Positions 31,673 through 44,589 of a stretch of 64,000 nt of DNA are shown in pieces; positions within the stretch are counted from its first letter, which is position 1, and every line of letters begins with the position of its first letter. The notes under the pieces are model-generated. The model had not been told where the DNA came from and did no database searches. It saw only the letters and a list, made by a program, of their open reading frames with translations. The DNA lies in the NCBI RefSeq assembly GCF_027595985.1, contig NC_073307.1, positions 36,646,234 to 36,710,233 of the forward strand. The letters run 5' to 3'. Position numbers and translations under genes: made by a program. The stretch comes from Sorex araneus (taxonomy: Eukaryota > Chordata > Mammalia > Eulipotyphla > Soricidae).

Positions 31673-31858
31673 TTTTTCCTTTTTTTTTTTTCTTTTTGGG
31701 TCACACCTGGCGATGCACAGGGGTTACCGCTGGCTCATGCACTCGGGAATTACTTCTGGCGGTGCTCAGGGGACCACATTGGATGCTGGGACTCGAACCC
31801 GGGTCAGCCACATGCAAGGCAAATGCCCTACCCGCTGTGCTATCGCTCCAGCCCCTAC
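31673..31858 (-). mobile_element. SOR-type SINE with 13-bp TSD
   Basis: Full reversed element (GGGTCACACCTGGCGATGC to GCTATCGCTCCAGCCCC). AAATGACTTTTCT at 31660-31672 and 31859-31871 is a perfect TSD. Confidence 0.95.
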
Positions 31859-32967
31859 AAATGACTTTTCTAATGAAGAGTTAGTCAGGATCCCATACCT
31901 ATCATCATTATAGCATCTGGACCAACTCTCATTTATTGCTATTTCTTTTTATATACTTATTTTTTATTTATTGCTATTGCGACAGCTCCACTTAAAGGCT
32001 CAGTAAGAACTTTCCCACCCAGATCTCTTAAAAAAAATCTGTAGAGTTCTTTCATTTAGGGAGTTCTGCCAAATAGCTGGCATAATAGCATAACATGTCA
32101 GCTCTCAGATGTACAAATTATGCAATTTCAAGGACAAACCTAGTGGAGAATTAGTGCATTGTTGTATATATTCATTTTTAAGAATACAATGCTCACTGCC
32201 AGAGTGTGCAGTCTGCTGATTTGGGTGTCCCCACCCCCCCCCCCTTTTTTAACAAAAGCCATGGAAAAGGCACTAAAGACTCCAACAACCTCTAAAGGAT
32301 TCTAACTATCCAATAGTCATTTTAATCATTTCCCATCACTTTCTCCCTCTCAATTAGTTTGTGTTAAGAGCAACAAGACTTGAATGTGGACTAGCATTCA
32401 CAAGCTCAGAAATAGCCATGCAAAGTAGTCACGTGACTGATCCCAAAGGGAGGGCTGAGTTCCCTGTGTCCTGCCCAGACAGAGCTCTGCAGGTTTTATA
32501 TGGAGGAGTAATTTACATCCCTGCCCCATTCTTGCATGGTTTTACAATACTGTCCCCGGCATCATCATCATCTTGGTACAATACGAGGGCTCAGCCCCTG
32601 GAGGGGTCACCTGGAGACCCTGTGTGGAGCTTAGCCATTGCTCTCATAGTCATGCTTCCCACAGAAGCTTGGGGAATTAAAAAAAAAGAGAGAAAGGATC
32701 GTTCTTGAGTTATCCTTTATTCCTTAGACATAAACAACTGGGCATTTCTTACATTAGTTTGAACTATGGGGTCCATGGAGAGTGGGCTGACGGCGGTTAG
32801 CAATAACTGAAGAACATACGTGGAACAAAGACTTAGTTTAGAATATTGAGAAATGGAATAAAAGCCCTCTACCCTTCTCCAAATGTAGTACAATTCCCCA
32901 CCTATACCCCACATATCTACCCATCAATTCACCCAAAAGTTTACTCTTTTCTTTAATATACATTTTT

Positions 32968-33146
32968 TTATTTTTTTTGCTTTTTGGGTCACACCCAGCG
33001 ATGCTCAGGGGGTTACTCCCGGCTTTGCACTCAGGAATTGCTCCTGGCAGTGCTTGGGGGACCATATGGGATGCCGGGGATTGAACCCGGGTCGGCCGTG
33101 TGCAAAGGCAAATGCCCTACCCGCTGTGCTATCGCTCCGGCCCCCT
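32968..33146 (-). mobile_element. SOR-type SINE
   Basis: Reversed full element with T-run (GCTTTTTGGGTCACACCC ... GCTATCGCTCCGGCCCC). The flanks TTTAATATACATTTTT and TTTAACATACATTTTT form a TSD with one mismatch. Confidence 0.93.
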
Positions 33147-33230
33147 GTTTAACATACATTTTTATATAAATAAAAATATATAAACTTACATAAAAATATA
33201 TAAACAAAATATATGTGTATATATATGTTT

Positions 33231-33395
33231 TAGTTTTGGGGCCACACCTTGTGGTACTCAGGGGTTACTCCTGGCTCTGTACTCAGGAATTACTCCTGGT
33301 GGTGCTCAGGGGACCCTACAGGAAGCCAAAGATCGAACCTGGGTGGGCCATGTGCAAGGTGATCACCAGATGTGTTATTCTATCTCTTTGGCTCC
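33231..33395 (-). mobile_element. Diverged SOR-type SINE
   Basis: TTTTGGGGCCACACCTTGTG, GAATTACTCCTGGTGGTGC and TTCTATCTCTTTGGCTCCC; same orientation as the adjacent copy. Confidence 0.82.
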
Positions 33396-33463
33396 CACTC
33401 TCTTTCTTATCAAAATAGAAATATGAAAATTACAAAAATTATGCACAGAAAAACCTTCTCTAC

Positions 33464-33638
33464 CTGACACTGAGGCATAGTTTCATTACTCTTTCAGTTA
33501 ATTTCTTCCAAATTATTTGATTTTCATCTAAAGCTTTATCCACCTGAGAGAATTCTGTGGATTCCCTGAAGGTAATTAATTCAGTGCCCAGGACATTCTT
33601 GGAATTGTCATGTGTAAGAAGTTCAAATGATTTTCTTT
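33464..33638 (-). other. Exon-like ORF of 58 codons with splice signals, unidentified
   Basis: On -, acceptor TTGTTTTGGCAG, an open frame reading ERKSFELLTHDNSKNVLGT, then FRESTEFSQVDKALDENQ and IIWKKLTERVMKLCLSV, then donor CAG|GTAGAG. The composition is protein-like. I do not recognise the protein. It could be an alternative SNX24 exon, a fragment of an ancient retrocopy or chance. Confidence 0.3.
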
Positions 33639-34595
33639 CTGCCAAAACAAGTCACAATGATTATCTAGCTATTTGTTTCTCAAGCTTATGTAAAAGGATG
33701 ATAAAATATCTATCTGAATAATAAAGCTTAACATCGTTAACAAATATGGAGCTGTTTGCTCAGGCAATGCTTTTAATTATGTGTACAAGAAGTAGTTTTC
33801 AGTTAAAATAACGGGGGGGGGGATTCTTATCTCCACCCCCACCTTTTAAAATAAATTAAATCAATACCAAGTGTGGGACACTTTTAATGACCTGAACTAC
33901 TTAATTTCCAGGATCTTTAGACATGTCATCCATCACTGCAGTATGGAGGAAGACATCTCTTGAGTGTTCAGGGGGTTACTTTGGTTTTATTAATGCAAGA
34001 TTTAGGGAATTTTAACAAGGTGAATTGTTTATTTGCCTTGACAGATTGGCTTACAATGCACTGGCAACATCTACAGCATGATCATTAATGACAAAAGACA
34101 GGCAAAAAGCTGTTTACACTGCAACACCAGGTCAGGAATTAATCCTGTTCAGTCTCTGCAAGCACAGTACTCCAAATAAAGATGATCCCACTATTTTACG
34201 TAAGATACAGTCACAAGAAAAAGATTACAGAAACTCCAGATATTTGCGAGCACTTTGTTAAATGTTCACTGAATATTCTGAAATCACAAAGAAATGAACC
34301 ATACGTATCTTAGGATGGACAATTTTAAAGGAAATAACACAGGGATGGGGTGAGTAAGCACTCAGATCAGTGGTGGGAATATTCCCTGAAATCTGTTCAG
34401 AAGGCTGGTAAAAAAATAATATTTTAGTTCAAATAGAAGAGTCTAAATAAACTTAATTTACCATAATATGGAAAAATGAATAATGACCATTAATTAGGAC
34501 AGAAATACAGAAAAAAATTAGTCCAACCAAATCTTCTGGCTCCTAAATGCATGATTTCATTCAATGAGATGAAACAAGTGGTGGCTGGGGTGGGG

Positions 34596-34628
34596 GGTGT
34601 TGTGTGTTTGTGTGTGTTTGTGTGTGTG
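34596..34628. repeat. Imperfect (TG)n
   Basis: TG-rich microsatellite interrupted by TTTG. Confidence 0.85.
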
Positions 34629-34674
34629 ACGCCCTGCACGCGTCATTTAAAGCATATATAAGTTCAGGAGCCAG

Positions 34675-34795
34675 GGAGAGGCTGAATGGGCTAGAGCACA
34701 GGTTTTGCCTGTGCAAGGCCCCAAGTTCCATCCTACATAGTCCGTGGTCCCCTGAGCCTGCCAAGTGTTCCTGCCCCCACCCCAATATACAAATA
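34675..34795 (+). mobile_element. Diverged SOR-type SINE
   Basis: GAATGGGCTAGAGCACAGGT, AAGTTCCATCCTACATAG and GGTCCCCTGAGCCTGCC retain the family order. Confidence 0.7.
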
Positions 34796-34804
34796 ATATT
34801 CTCC

Positions 34805-34975
34805 TCCCCAACTTTATTTAACACCGTGGTTTACAATGTTGTTAATAACAGAGTTGCTTCGGGCATTCAATATTCCAGCACCAAGCCTACCACCAGTGTG
34901 ACCTTCCCTCCACCACTGTCCCCAGTTTCCAACCCACCCCCAAGCCTGCTTTCTTAGCAGACACAAAATTATTTT
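34805..34975 (-). mobile_element. Old L1 3' end, minus strand
   Basis: ACTTTATTTAACACCGTGG, TTCCAGCACCAAGCCTACC and TCCACCACTGTCCCC match the reversed 3' ends at 29430 and 46890. Confidence 0.7.
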
Positions 34976-35087
34976 GCCTATTAGAACAAAATGTTAGATG
35001 GGCTACATTCTTGAATACCACATCATATTTGCATCATCTTGGCTTGCCAAGCATTACTTTTGATTCATCTTCCATGGCTAATCATTT

Positions 35088-35272
35088 TTATTTTTGGGTG
35101 GGTGGGGTGTACTGGGGTGACACCGGTGATGTTCATGGGTTACTCCTGGCTCTGCACTAAGGAATTACTCCTAGTGGTGTTCTGGGGGTTCATATGGGAT
35201 GCTGGGAATCAAACTCAGGTCAGCTACATGTAAGGCAAATGACCTACCCACTATACTATCTCTCTGGCCCCA
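35088..35272 (-). mobile_element. SOR-type SINE
   Basis: GGGTTACTCCTGGCTCTGCAC, CATATGGGATGCTGGGAATC and ACTATCTCTCTGGCCCC on + are the reversed family. Confidence 0.85.
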
Positions 35273-35280
35273 GTAATATT

Positions 35281-35380
35281 CCTCCTTCCCTCCCTCCCTC
35301 CCTCCCTCCCTCCCTCCCTCCCTCCCTCCCTCCCTCCCTCCCTCCCTCCCTCCCTCCCTCCTTCTGTCCCTCCCTCCCTT
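35281..35380. repeat. (TCCC)n tetranucleotide repeat
   Basis: About 24 TCCC/CCCT units between two minus-strand SINEs. Confidence 0.95.
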
Positions 35381-35384
35381 TTTG

Positions 35385-35512
35385 GGGGGCCATGCTTGGC
35401 TGTGCTCAGGGCTTACTCTTGGCAGACTTGAGGGTACTACGTGGATGCTGAGAATCAAACCTGGGTTGGCTGTGTGCAAAGCAAACCCTACCCACTCCAG
35501 CTCCAAATATTT
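35385..35512 (-). mobile_element. Diverged SOR-type SINE
   Basis: GGCCATGCTTGGCTGTGCTC, GGATGCTGAGAATCAAACC and GGTTGGCTGTGTGCAAAGC; part of the 3' region is missing. Confidence 0.7.
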
Positions 35513-36718
35513 ACTTTCTTTAGAGAGGCAGCGTGGTACAGTGAGAGTTCGTCTTAGAGCAAAAGTCCAGTGGACTGCTTCCTCTGTCCACCTGGAAGGA
35601 TTTCTGTGCAGCCTGGATGAAAATGAGGAGAAAGCGGGGTCGCCTGCTTCCTGGAAACAGCACGTAAAATCATACTTATGCCCACAGTGGCCGGTGCCCA
35701 GTGTTCCCCCCCGGGGGCACCTGCTCAGAGCTCCAAGGTGGCCGTGATGATAGGGCACACCTTCCACTTGGAGCCTGAAGAAGCTCAACTGCCAGCTCCC
35801 GACGGGCAGGCTGGCCTCCTGTCCCCTCCTTCAGCGTCCTGCCTCTGTGTCAATTAGGACCTGCTGGAGTGAGTGTGCACCGTCCTGTGATCAGAATTCA
35901 TTACTGCTCGAGGCTCTGGGCTGCGGCGGGGAAATATCTGTCTGGCAGTGAGGCTACCCCGTGAAGGATTGGTCTCACAGACCAAGATCCGCCGCTGTGC
36001 AGAGCGCAGAAAGCTGGCACTCGTGGTTTCTGTCTCCCACCGAATGTGGCCAACAGTGGAGGCGGGAGCCTGGGGTCAGTGCAACACCAAGGCCAATATA
36101 CCTGCTCATCTGGCTCGAACATGAGAGGGCCCTGGTTAGGAGAGGCTGGTGGAGGTGGACAGACTGTTTTCCTCAAGTCTGCAGAGATCTGATTTAGAAG
36201 AAAATCATGACTTCAGCCTGAGCAGAGAGAGGATGTAATGGAGAAGAATCTCCCAGATACACTGTAACGCAGACAAATGGAAGAACTGTTGGAGGAGCCA
36301 TGCTCAGGCAGCGATGGACCCTGGGTCCAGCGGCACCTCGGTGGGTCACTACAAACTGGGCTGCAGAGCTGGGCTGTAGCTCACCGGCTCTGCACGCAAA
36401 CCAGGAGACAGTGCGGGGCTGCTCATTTAGGCGGTAAAACATCAGAATTCAAAATGAATGTGACAAGCCGGAGTTAAAGTTACAAATAAGTCCCATTAAA
36501 TTCTATTTTGCAGGTGTAAGTACGGGGTCAAACATGAGGAGAGGCAGAATTATTCATCCAGACGCAAGAGTGAGAGTAGCTGGTTCTGTAAGAGGTGTCT
36601 GTGTGTGGGGAGGGGGTCGTGGTATGGGCTGCCAGTCAGAAGTGCTGCTTATGTCATGTGTAAAATGAGCTGTGCAGTCCTCACCATGCTTACTGCGACA
36701 TGACCCAGGTACTATTTC

Positions 36719-36855
36719 AGAGGGAAGGAGGAGGAGGAAGAGGAGAAGCAGGAAGAAGATGAAAAAGAGGAAGAGACAAAAAGGAGGATAAAGAGAAGGA
36801 AGGAGAATGAAGGGGGAGGAGGAGGAGACCGAGAAGAACTTGGGAAGAGCTAGAG
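36719..36855. repeat. Purine-rich (GGA/GAA)n tract
   Basis: About 130 bases almost wholly A/G on + with GGAGGAGGAAGAGGAG motifs. It could form triplex DNA and serve as a splicing-enhancer-like sequence in RNA. Confidence 0.85.
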
Positions 36856-37699
36856 GCAAGCAATGAAAAAAATAAATGAGTCAAGCAGCTTGCATGGGAA
36901 GAGTCCGGCCCACTGCAGGGGCCAAGCATGGAGAGAGCGGGAGGAGGGTGCCGGGGGAGGGGACAGGGGCTTACAAATGACTGTCTTTGAGTCACCTGGT
37001 GTTCAAGATGGTAATGATGTTCAGAGCTGGTGGGAAAAGCAGAAAGTACTGTCCAGTTCAGGAGAGATCTTCCCGCACGAAGCCTGTGAGGGTACAAAGT
37101 AGCCTATGGGTGGGTGGGAAAAACCCAGCATCTGAAGAGCTAAATCTCCTGAGCTCTGAAAACCGGGTAGCTGCCCTTACACACATGGAGATGGGGTAGC
37201 ACTCAGGCGATAATGTATTAAAAAAAAGCCATTAAATTTCTTCCTCCTGCTCTTTCATCTGAGGTGCTGGAGAGTTTGCACCAAAGGCCTCACACAAGTC
37301 AGGGCAATGGTCTCCTGCTGAGCACCGTCACCGGGCCTGCCGTCTAACTTCTCACTCAGGAAGTATCCCGATTACCAGTCAAGAACTAGGAAGATGGAAA
37401 CAGGCTTGGATCAATGACAGCGAACAAGAGCCCAGGGACAGAGCTTCACGGTGGAGCACGTGCTGGGGCTGACTCCAGCACTCCAGCCAGAGAGACACAA
37501 CTGGAACACGCATGCAGCACATTACACAATGGACGCTGTGGTCACTATCCCCTACTACTCTAATAAACACTGCAATTGGGTAACTGTGCATAGCTTATAA
37601 GAAGCCAAAAAAAAAAAACCCATTATTTATAGTGTTATGTTCAGAACAATAAATGTCCTACCTTAAAATAGCCCAGATATTCCTAGAGAAGAATCACTC

Positions 37700-37775
37700 T
37701 AGGGGCCAGGGAGATACTTCACAGGGTCAGAGTACATCCTGTGCATGAGGGAGTACCAGGGTGGATCCAAACAAA
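37700..37775 (+). mobile_element. SINE head fragment
   Basis: TAGGGGCCAGGGAGATACTTC and GGGAGTACCAGGGTGGATCC resemble the tRNA-like head; the 3' part is absent. Confidence 0.5.
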
Positions 37776-37836
37776 AACGAAACAATATCATTCTAGAAGA
37801 TAAAATCGTTCTCTCTCTTGCCCTCTCCCACCCCCC

Positions 37837-37920
37837 CCATATATATGTGTGTATATACACACATATATACATATGTGTAAATATATAAAATATATAATGT
37901 ATAATATAAAATATATATTA
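37837..37920. repeat. AT-rich TA/TG low-complexity stretch
   Basis: Alternating TATATA, TGTGTG and TATACACACATATA segments, about 84 bases. Confidence 0.9.
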
Positions 37921-38225
37921 AAAGGCCTACATGGGACAGAGAAACAATAGCATTGCTCCCAGCTTCCCCTGCAAGCTCAATGTTTACTCCAAGAGAAATG
38001 TCTTTTTTATTGAAAAGGTGCAATTATCATCATGTACCACAAATAGCAAAATCCCGATTTTTCTACCTTATCAGCTTTATAAAATCACGCTCCCAAAGGG
38101 CATCATTGATTAGTCGCACATGTTCTTTCGGTGACATCCCAAATACTTAATTGTCAGTTATCTTTTCTTCTTCCGCAAGTGAAATGCAGTCACCAAATTA
38201 CAGAGGGACCTGCTCTGCCTTCACC

Positions 38226-38640
38226 TTCGCGAGATGCCATCACGCGGCGGAAAACACTGGTAAAATATCACAGGATCGCGCCGGCCGACAAGGGAGCCGT
38301 ATAAACACCGTAATGATTTCCCACGAGTTTCCATTTTAGAAAATTGTCACGAAGGCGAGCGCACGCGGTGACACGTCTCCGCCGAGGACACTGAAATCGA
38401 ACGCTGGCATTCTAGTTAGATCCAGACCTACCCAGCAGGCAATTATAATGAGAAGGGAGCGAGGGTGCTGCCAATGTGGGCGAGACCACTTGGCCACCTT
38501 CCGACGGCCGCCCGGGCGACGAGGTTTCCAAGCATCTGGGCCCCTCGCCCTCGGTTCGGAACAGGGCCATGAAGGCGCCCCTTCTGCCTGCTGTCCGCGC
38601 AGGTGTGTGGTCGCTGGCGCCAAAGCTGGGGCACTGAGCT
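38226..38640. promoter_or_regulatory. CpG-rich patch inside the large SNX24 intron
   Basis: By hand count there are about 37 CpG dinucleotides in roughly 415 bases, near the number expected from base composition, whereas most of the window is strongly CpG-depleted. No repeat or ORF explains it. It may be a small intragenic CpG island, an enhancer or an alternative promoter. Confidence 0.5.
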
Positions 38641-40284
38641 CACTGAGCGGGGTCTTCCCCGGTCCCGCCCCGTCCCCCCTCCCCTCCCCCCCCACCCCCA
38701 GGGCCAAAGGTATACAGAGAAATGACACTTCTTTCTCCCTGGGTGGGGCAGAGGAGGCCAGGCGGAGAGAAAAGCATCCAAGCTCACTGTAGGGAGCGGC
38801 TCCGTGTCCCTGCCTTTAGGGACTCTGCACACGGTACCCTGCACCTGCACACCTCAGCCCCTGCTCCCTGCCATGAGCCCCCGAAGCATCGCTTCAAGAA
38901 GCAGACAGATCCCAGAAGGATTATGACCCCCCCAAACCATGAAGATGGCTCAGGAACCCCCACGCCCTGGCAGCCTTGCTGAGGGGGGTGACACCCATTC
39001 ACAGGACGCATCTGGCTCCCAGAATTCAAGAGGACAAGCTGGCTCTCCCAGATTCTCCGGGAAGAAATCCAGACAGGCACTGAAAGGAGAACGCCGACAA
39101 GGGTCTATTTAACATGGTAGAGGATCTGCGAAAATAAACAACGTCCTTTGGCGTAATATTTAAGAAGAAATATCACTTCTCTTGAAATGGTCAAAAAGCC
39201 AAAACCGCGCATGGAGTAAGAGTAATTGGAAACCCATCTTTTGAGCTATTTCTGTATTAAAATTTACGTTTGCTGCCTTTCTGGACTATAGATTCCTAGA
39301 GAAATATTTATGTCACACAACCATGGCTGGGCCCTCCCAGGACCCTGTGTCTGGAGAGGGAAATGGCCCGAGCCTAAATAATCACAATAATAGCTGTGAG
39401 GCAGCACAGGGGAAGAAGTTACTGGAAGGGAAGTAGCTAGCTTTCTCTCTCTTTTTTAAAGCATTAGTCACAAGGCACCTGTGTTAACTTGTGGGGTGAA
39501 GGAGTTTCTCCGGATATTTGACTCGAGAGCTGTGAGTGGAGTTTGCAGGTAAAGGTAGCCAGCACTTGCAGATGCAAAGCAGAACGAAGCATGAGAAACG
39601 TGCCCTGAAGCAATGTGTCGTTTCTGCCACAAACTCTATTACTTCCCCACCAAGCAGACGAGCTCTTTGGCTACCTCTGAACTGCTTTTTAAATCAAATT
39701 CACGGAATTAGTTTCAACGACTCTACATTGCATCTTTGGTTTCCATTCAAAATTGCCCATTCTCTTCCCCTTACATGTTTCTTATGCCCTGGATTATTTG
39801 ATACTTTGATTTTAGGTTTTCATTAAAATGCCCTTTTACTTGAGATGCTTAGGCCCTTAACCCTGTGGTGCCTTGCCTGCTGATTGCCACCAAGAGTTGT
39901 CTGTTCTCTGACATTTCCTAGGTTCATGAGCTAATCATTATCTGTGGAAAAGACTGGACTAAGTTTAGGTACGTCCGATTGTCCAACTGGAGTGAATTTT
40001 CTTCTACTCTTAGGAAGCAGATTCCTGACAGGGATTTGAGGAATTTAATGATCTTCCTTGGGAGCAATTCCTTAAACTTTTAGATTTAGGATTTTGAGAC
40101 TGAAAAGAGAGGCTCCAACCTCTCTTGAAACACTGTAAAAACATTAGGAAAATCTTTTGCCCAAGCTCAGTGGATATTTTTCATAGACTAGGGGTCACCA
40201 AAGTAACAAGATTATTAGCTGTAATTTTTTATAAAAGGAGAAATTTATCTTAAGTTAAGAAATAAATAGATCATTTTATTTATG

Positions 40285-40435
40285 CACTTGGTGTGGAGTA
40301 CACCCACGGTCCTCAGGGCTTACTTCAGGATCACTCCTGGCAGAGCTGGGAGACTATAATGGTGTTGGGCATCTAAACACGGTCAGCTGTGGGCAAGGAA
40401 GTACCTTAACTCTTGTACTATCTCTCCAGGACATA
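40285..40435 (-). mobile_element. Diverged SOR-type SINE
   Basis: GATCACTCCTGGCAGAGC, GGTGTTGGGCATCTAAAC and TACTATCTCTCCAGGAC on + are reversed family segments. Confidence 0.72.
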
Positions 40436-41349
40436 CCATTTTAAGTATATCTATTCATGGTGGCACATGTATGAAAATAATTATGAAATGTACCTGCATT
40501 AGAATACTAGGCACAAACACATTTTGTTTTTATAGGACTCTCTTCTGACAGTGCTGAGGAGGGGGGCGGGGCAGAGGGGGTGGCATGTGGCCACTAAGGC
40601 TCTATCCATCCCAATAGCTATTAAAATAGTCTATCTTGGCTCGGCTTATCGTTTTACTGCGGATGCAGCTCTATTATTGGAAAGGTCCTTCCAAGCTCCC
40701 TGTAAATGGCTCCCAGCTCCTATGCAGTCTCCATGCACGTTGTTCTCTTCTGAGGCAGTGCTCTCCCAACCCTTGCCCTTGGCAGGATGCTCTTCTCTTG
40801 TGAGATCTTGGAATTATTTTATAGAGCTGACAACTAACATTGGATTGAGTCAAATTAGTTTTCAACCATTTTAACGTACCAAATATGATCATTTTTACGC
40901 AAGCAACAAATAAATAAAAACAGCACTTATTTAATGCCTCTCCTGGGTACTCGATCTTATTTAATTTTGACAATACTCTGAGATACTGTCATCACCCAAG
41001 TTCTGTGTCTGAGGGATCTGGGCGCTCAGACAGGACTGGAACTTAGATTTCTCTAGCTCCCAAACGACTGATCACCGTTGCACCTAGTCACTGAGTCACA
41101 CACCCACTCATTCATTCTGCAGTGACACATCCCCACAGTACTTTGCTTTTTTATAGTTTAATGTTTTGTGTTCAACAGAACATGGTGATAATAGTGTTAA
41201 TATTAATGGTCTACAAAATTATTGCACTGCCATCTCTACCAAAGTATCAAATGTTTTTTTTTTTCTAAATGAATTCAGTAGAATGCTTAATTTTTCCCAG
41301 TATATATTGTACACTGCATTAATGTTACTTTTTGAGCTTTTATTATTGG

Positions 41350-41515
41350 TGAAGGAACTCCACCCCCCTTGTACTAAGGGCTTTCTCCTGACTCTGTATT
41401 CAGGGGTCACTCCTGATGGTCTTTGAGGAATTATGTGTGGTGTTGGGGAATCAAACCAGGGCCAGCTGTGGGCAAGTCCAGTGCTAACTTAACTCCTGTA
41501 CTAGCTCTTTGGCAT
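41350..41515 (-). mobile_element. Diverged SOR-type SINE
   Basis: CTCCTGACTCTGTATTCAGG, GGTCACTCCTGATGGTC and GGGGAATCAAACCAGGGCC are reversed family segments. Confidence 0.72.
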
Positions 41516-44485
41516 CAAACACTTAATTTAAATACAAATCATGGAACATGTTTATGTAACCGCTATCTTATTACCTTAAGGAAGAAACAGTAGTAAGACC
41601 TAATCAGAACTAGGCTTGTAAGATGTGGCTTGAGAACTGCCTCAGGAGGCTGTTTTTTAATGAAAGATTTACAATTAGCATAACCTATGTGTGTTGATGA
41701 ATTGATGTTTCTAAAGTGTTTAAAGTGTTTGAGAACAATTTGCTCTCCCAAGTCTCTTAAACATTCCCCCAACTACCTGCTTTATTACTCTGATTTATTT
41801 AGCCTTCGCTTTCTTTACATACTGCACATGTGGACCCAGGCTGGCCCAGCTGGGTTTCAGTGGCGAGGCAGAGATCGATCAGGTCCTTCTAGGCAGATAC
41901 GTCTCCACTGCTTAAGAGTTAAGATTCAGGGTACTGGACCAAAAAAAAAAAATTTTTTTTTTTTAATACAAAGACCTCTAGCACTATGTATAGCTGTCCA
42001 GTGTATAAACACTGCATCGAGTCTCCTGTTTAACAAATGCCCCCTCCTGCAATAATGCATCACCTGGATTTGAGACCCTGTTATCAGCAAGGTTTGGGGG
42101 AACATGTTAGGTGGGAACCTCTGTGACAGGGGCACTTTGTTCAAGACGCGCCTGGGAACCCTTGGAGCACAGGTACAAAGAGTGAAAAGTAGTTAATAGG
42201 TCTACAGCAAGAAACAAGAGCAGCCCAGAATTAATAAAGCTAGGTAGGAAGGGACCCTTGGCTTCCTGGCTACAACATAAACCCGCCAGGAAACTGCTCA
42301 CTGAAATCACCTGGGGCTGGAGTGGGGGTGGGGGGTATCACCAGCAGCCCCCAGAAACCAGAAAGGAAGAAAAGAAACACAAGAGTAAGAGATTGGCTGA
42401 AGGAGGCTGTGCGGTAGGAGGGCTCATCCCTGTCAGGTAAGTGCAAGGAGGAAGGGCCCCGTCACAGGCAGACGTCCTGTACTCCAGCATTCGTGCCCGA
42501 TTCTCATGCCCAGATGAAACCTTCATTACTTAAGAGTGCAACTATGGATGTTTCCTCAGGGGCTCACACTCCACAGAGAACATGAACTTTGACATGGGGT
42601 TCCACTTTATCTGAACCTTTCTCTGATAGGCGTCCCGCCAGAGGCAGGAATGGGACGATGGCGGATGGCAGGAAAGCACGAAAGCACAGGCTCCTGGAAT
42701 CCACCTGCCTCCCGGCCCAGGAAGCCGTGTCACAGACGGCCACTCACCTACCTCAGCGGCACGTGGCCCTCTCCCCCTTCCATCTTAGTGTTGAACGCCC
42801 CTTCTATTGGCCAGTTGACAAGATAGAAAAAGTATAATTACCCCCCACCCCCACACACACACATTCAGTATCATCCCGTACTGAGTCGGTGCTCCCTCAC
42901 CCCCTGAGCAAAGGCACAGGTCCGCCTCGCAGAGGTCAGGGGAAATCATCGGGTGGGCAAGAGCAAAGTGACTGAGAGTGACCGAGAGGCTCCAGAGTCG
43001 ACTCCTCTCTCCCCGCCCTCACTGTACCCCCATCTCCCCCCTCTCTCCCACACCAGAGTCGACTCTACACTTGGCTCTTCTCGAATATCTGAGCCACACA
43101 GTCAAATGCACAGTTTCCTTATCCCTTGGAATGCTAGAAAAACCATCAGGCTCAAGAAAGAATCACCAATTTTAGTTAATGCCTTTGATTTGGCTCTACG
43201 GACAGACACCCCCTGCCTCTGTGTTCTGGGTCTGTTCTGGGTCTGTTCTGGGCCCACAGAGCACAGAACTCTTATTTTTTTAAAAAAAAAAACAATAAGA
43301 GAGAAACCCCCTTAACCCTGCTGTATCCTTTTTAATATACTAATTTTATACTGGTTAGAACACTCCCCACACCCCCAAATAAAGGACGGAGTGAGGAGAG
43401 AAGGTAGAAGAAACCCACAAACTCTAGTATTCTATTTTTAACCAAATGCTTTTTAGAAAGTTCACAGCATAAAAAATAGCTTCTGAAATAGGAAAAAGCA
43501 ATTAGGTTCACACCTACTTTGCACTGTCTATAAAAAGCAAGGAAAGGACCCAAACATGAAAAACTGGTCTGTTTAACACAGCAGGTGCCCGGTACACATT
43601 ATAGAGCAGTAAAGAACTCGAACACATAGGTAATGAGATGAGACTAAACAAAGAAAAAAGTAAGCTGATTATCCAGAAAAATATCCAACCAAATTGGGCC
43701 TACTAAACAAATCATAGACAATATCCCTATGGAAATGGAAGTGTTTCATTAAACTTATTTTTTACAAGGGATTGTCCAAAGCACTGTACAAAGAGCCACA
43801 GGGAATAAACTAGCCTTGGTTGGTGAAAGACAATACAATTCCATTTGAACTGGTCTTTTAAAACACACACTTTTATCGTCTTTTAACTGCTTTCTCTACA
43901 GAGCAATTAAAGACAGAGAGGAGAGACGTCCACTGACACACCGGCGGACCAGCCGTTGAAATGAGTACGGACTTCAAACACTACATCTCCATCTTCAAGA
44001 TCTTTGCTAAGCTTGAGGGAGAAACACTATTTTTTTTTAAAGCAGCAACTGGAAGACATACTTTTGATATCTGAACATAACACATTTGGATCCATTTTTC
44101 CCCCTCCCCCTCCCATGTCTGTCGTGGACCCCCACTGAGAAGCCCGGCACCACTAGAGCTAGGGGCTATGCAGGGGAAGGGACATAGGTGAGGGAGTGAT
44201 GACCCGCACAGCTGCTCTGGAGGGGCTGCTCAGGCCTGAGGGGAACCACTTTGAGGACCACTGCTCGAGGACAAAGAGGTCACTCGTTTCTTACCTCTTT
44301 CTCTACTCCTCTATCCACCTTCCCCTCAGCTGAGCCACATCGAACACCAGAGAATAGAGCAGGTACCAAGCTCGATTCCCTAGAGTATGTAGAGAAACGT
44401 ACTCTAAACGCGTTTCTCCTCTTCCTGCTTACCTCAGTCACTCTCTCTGCTGATGGAGGGGGCGTCTGTCCTCCCACCAGGGAAC

Positions 44486-44570
44486 CTGATCCTGTAGGCT
44501 GTGACTCTCACCCCACTCCTCGACTTTCTAAACCATGTAATTCTTTAGTCATAGCAGCTTCTTTTTTGTG
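44486..44570. repeat. Local direct repeat, copy 1
   Basis: Similar to 44846-44925: shared blocks TGACTCTCACCCCAC, GACTTTCTAAA and TGTAATTCTTTAG in the same order. This is either a segmental duplication or two copies of an unrecognised old repeat. Confidence 0.75.
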
Positions 44571-44589
44571 TGTCAACTCAATCTCTAAT

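Noticed and set aside
35171..35788. 205-codon ORF on -, the longest in the window
   Set aside because: It runs through two SINEs and the TCCC tetranucleotide repeat, producing a GGRE repeat. An artefact of repeats.
43222..43252. 11-bp tandem repeat (TGTTCTGGGTC) as a functional element
   Set aside because: Three short copies in intronic sequence, with nothing to suggest function.
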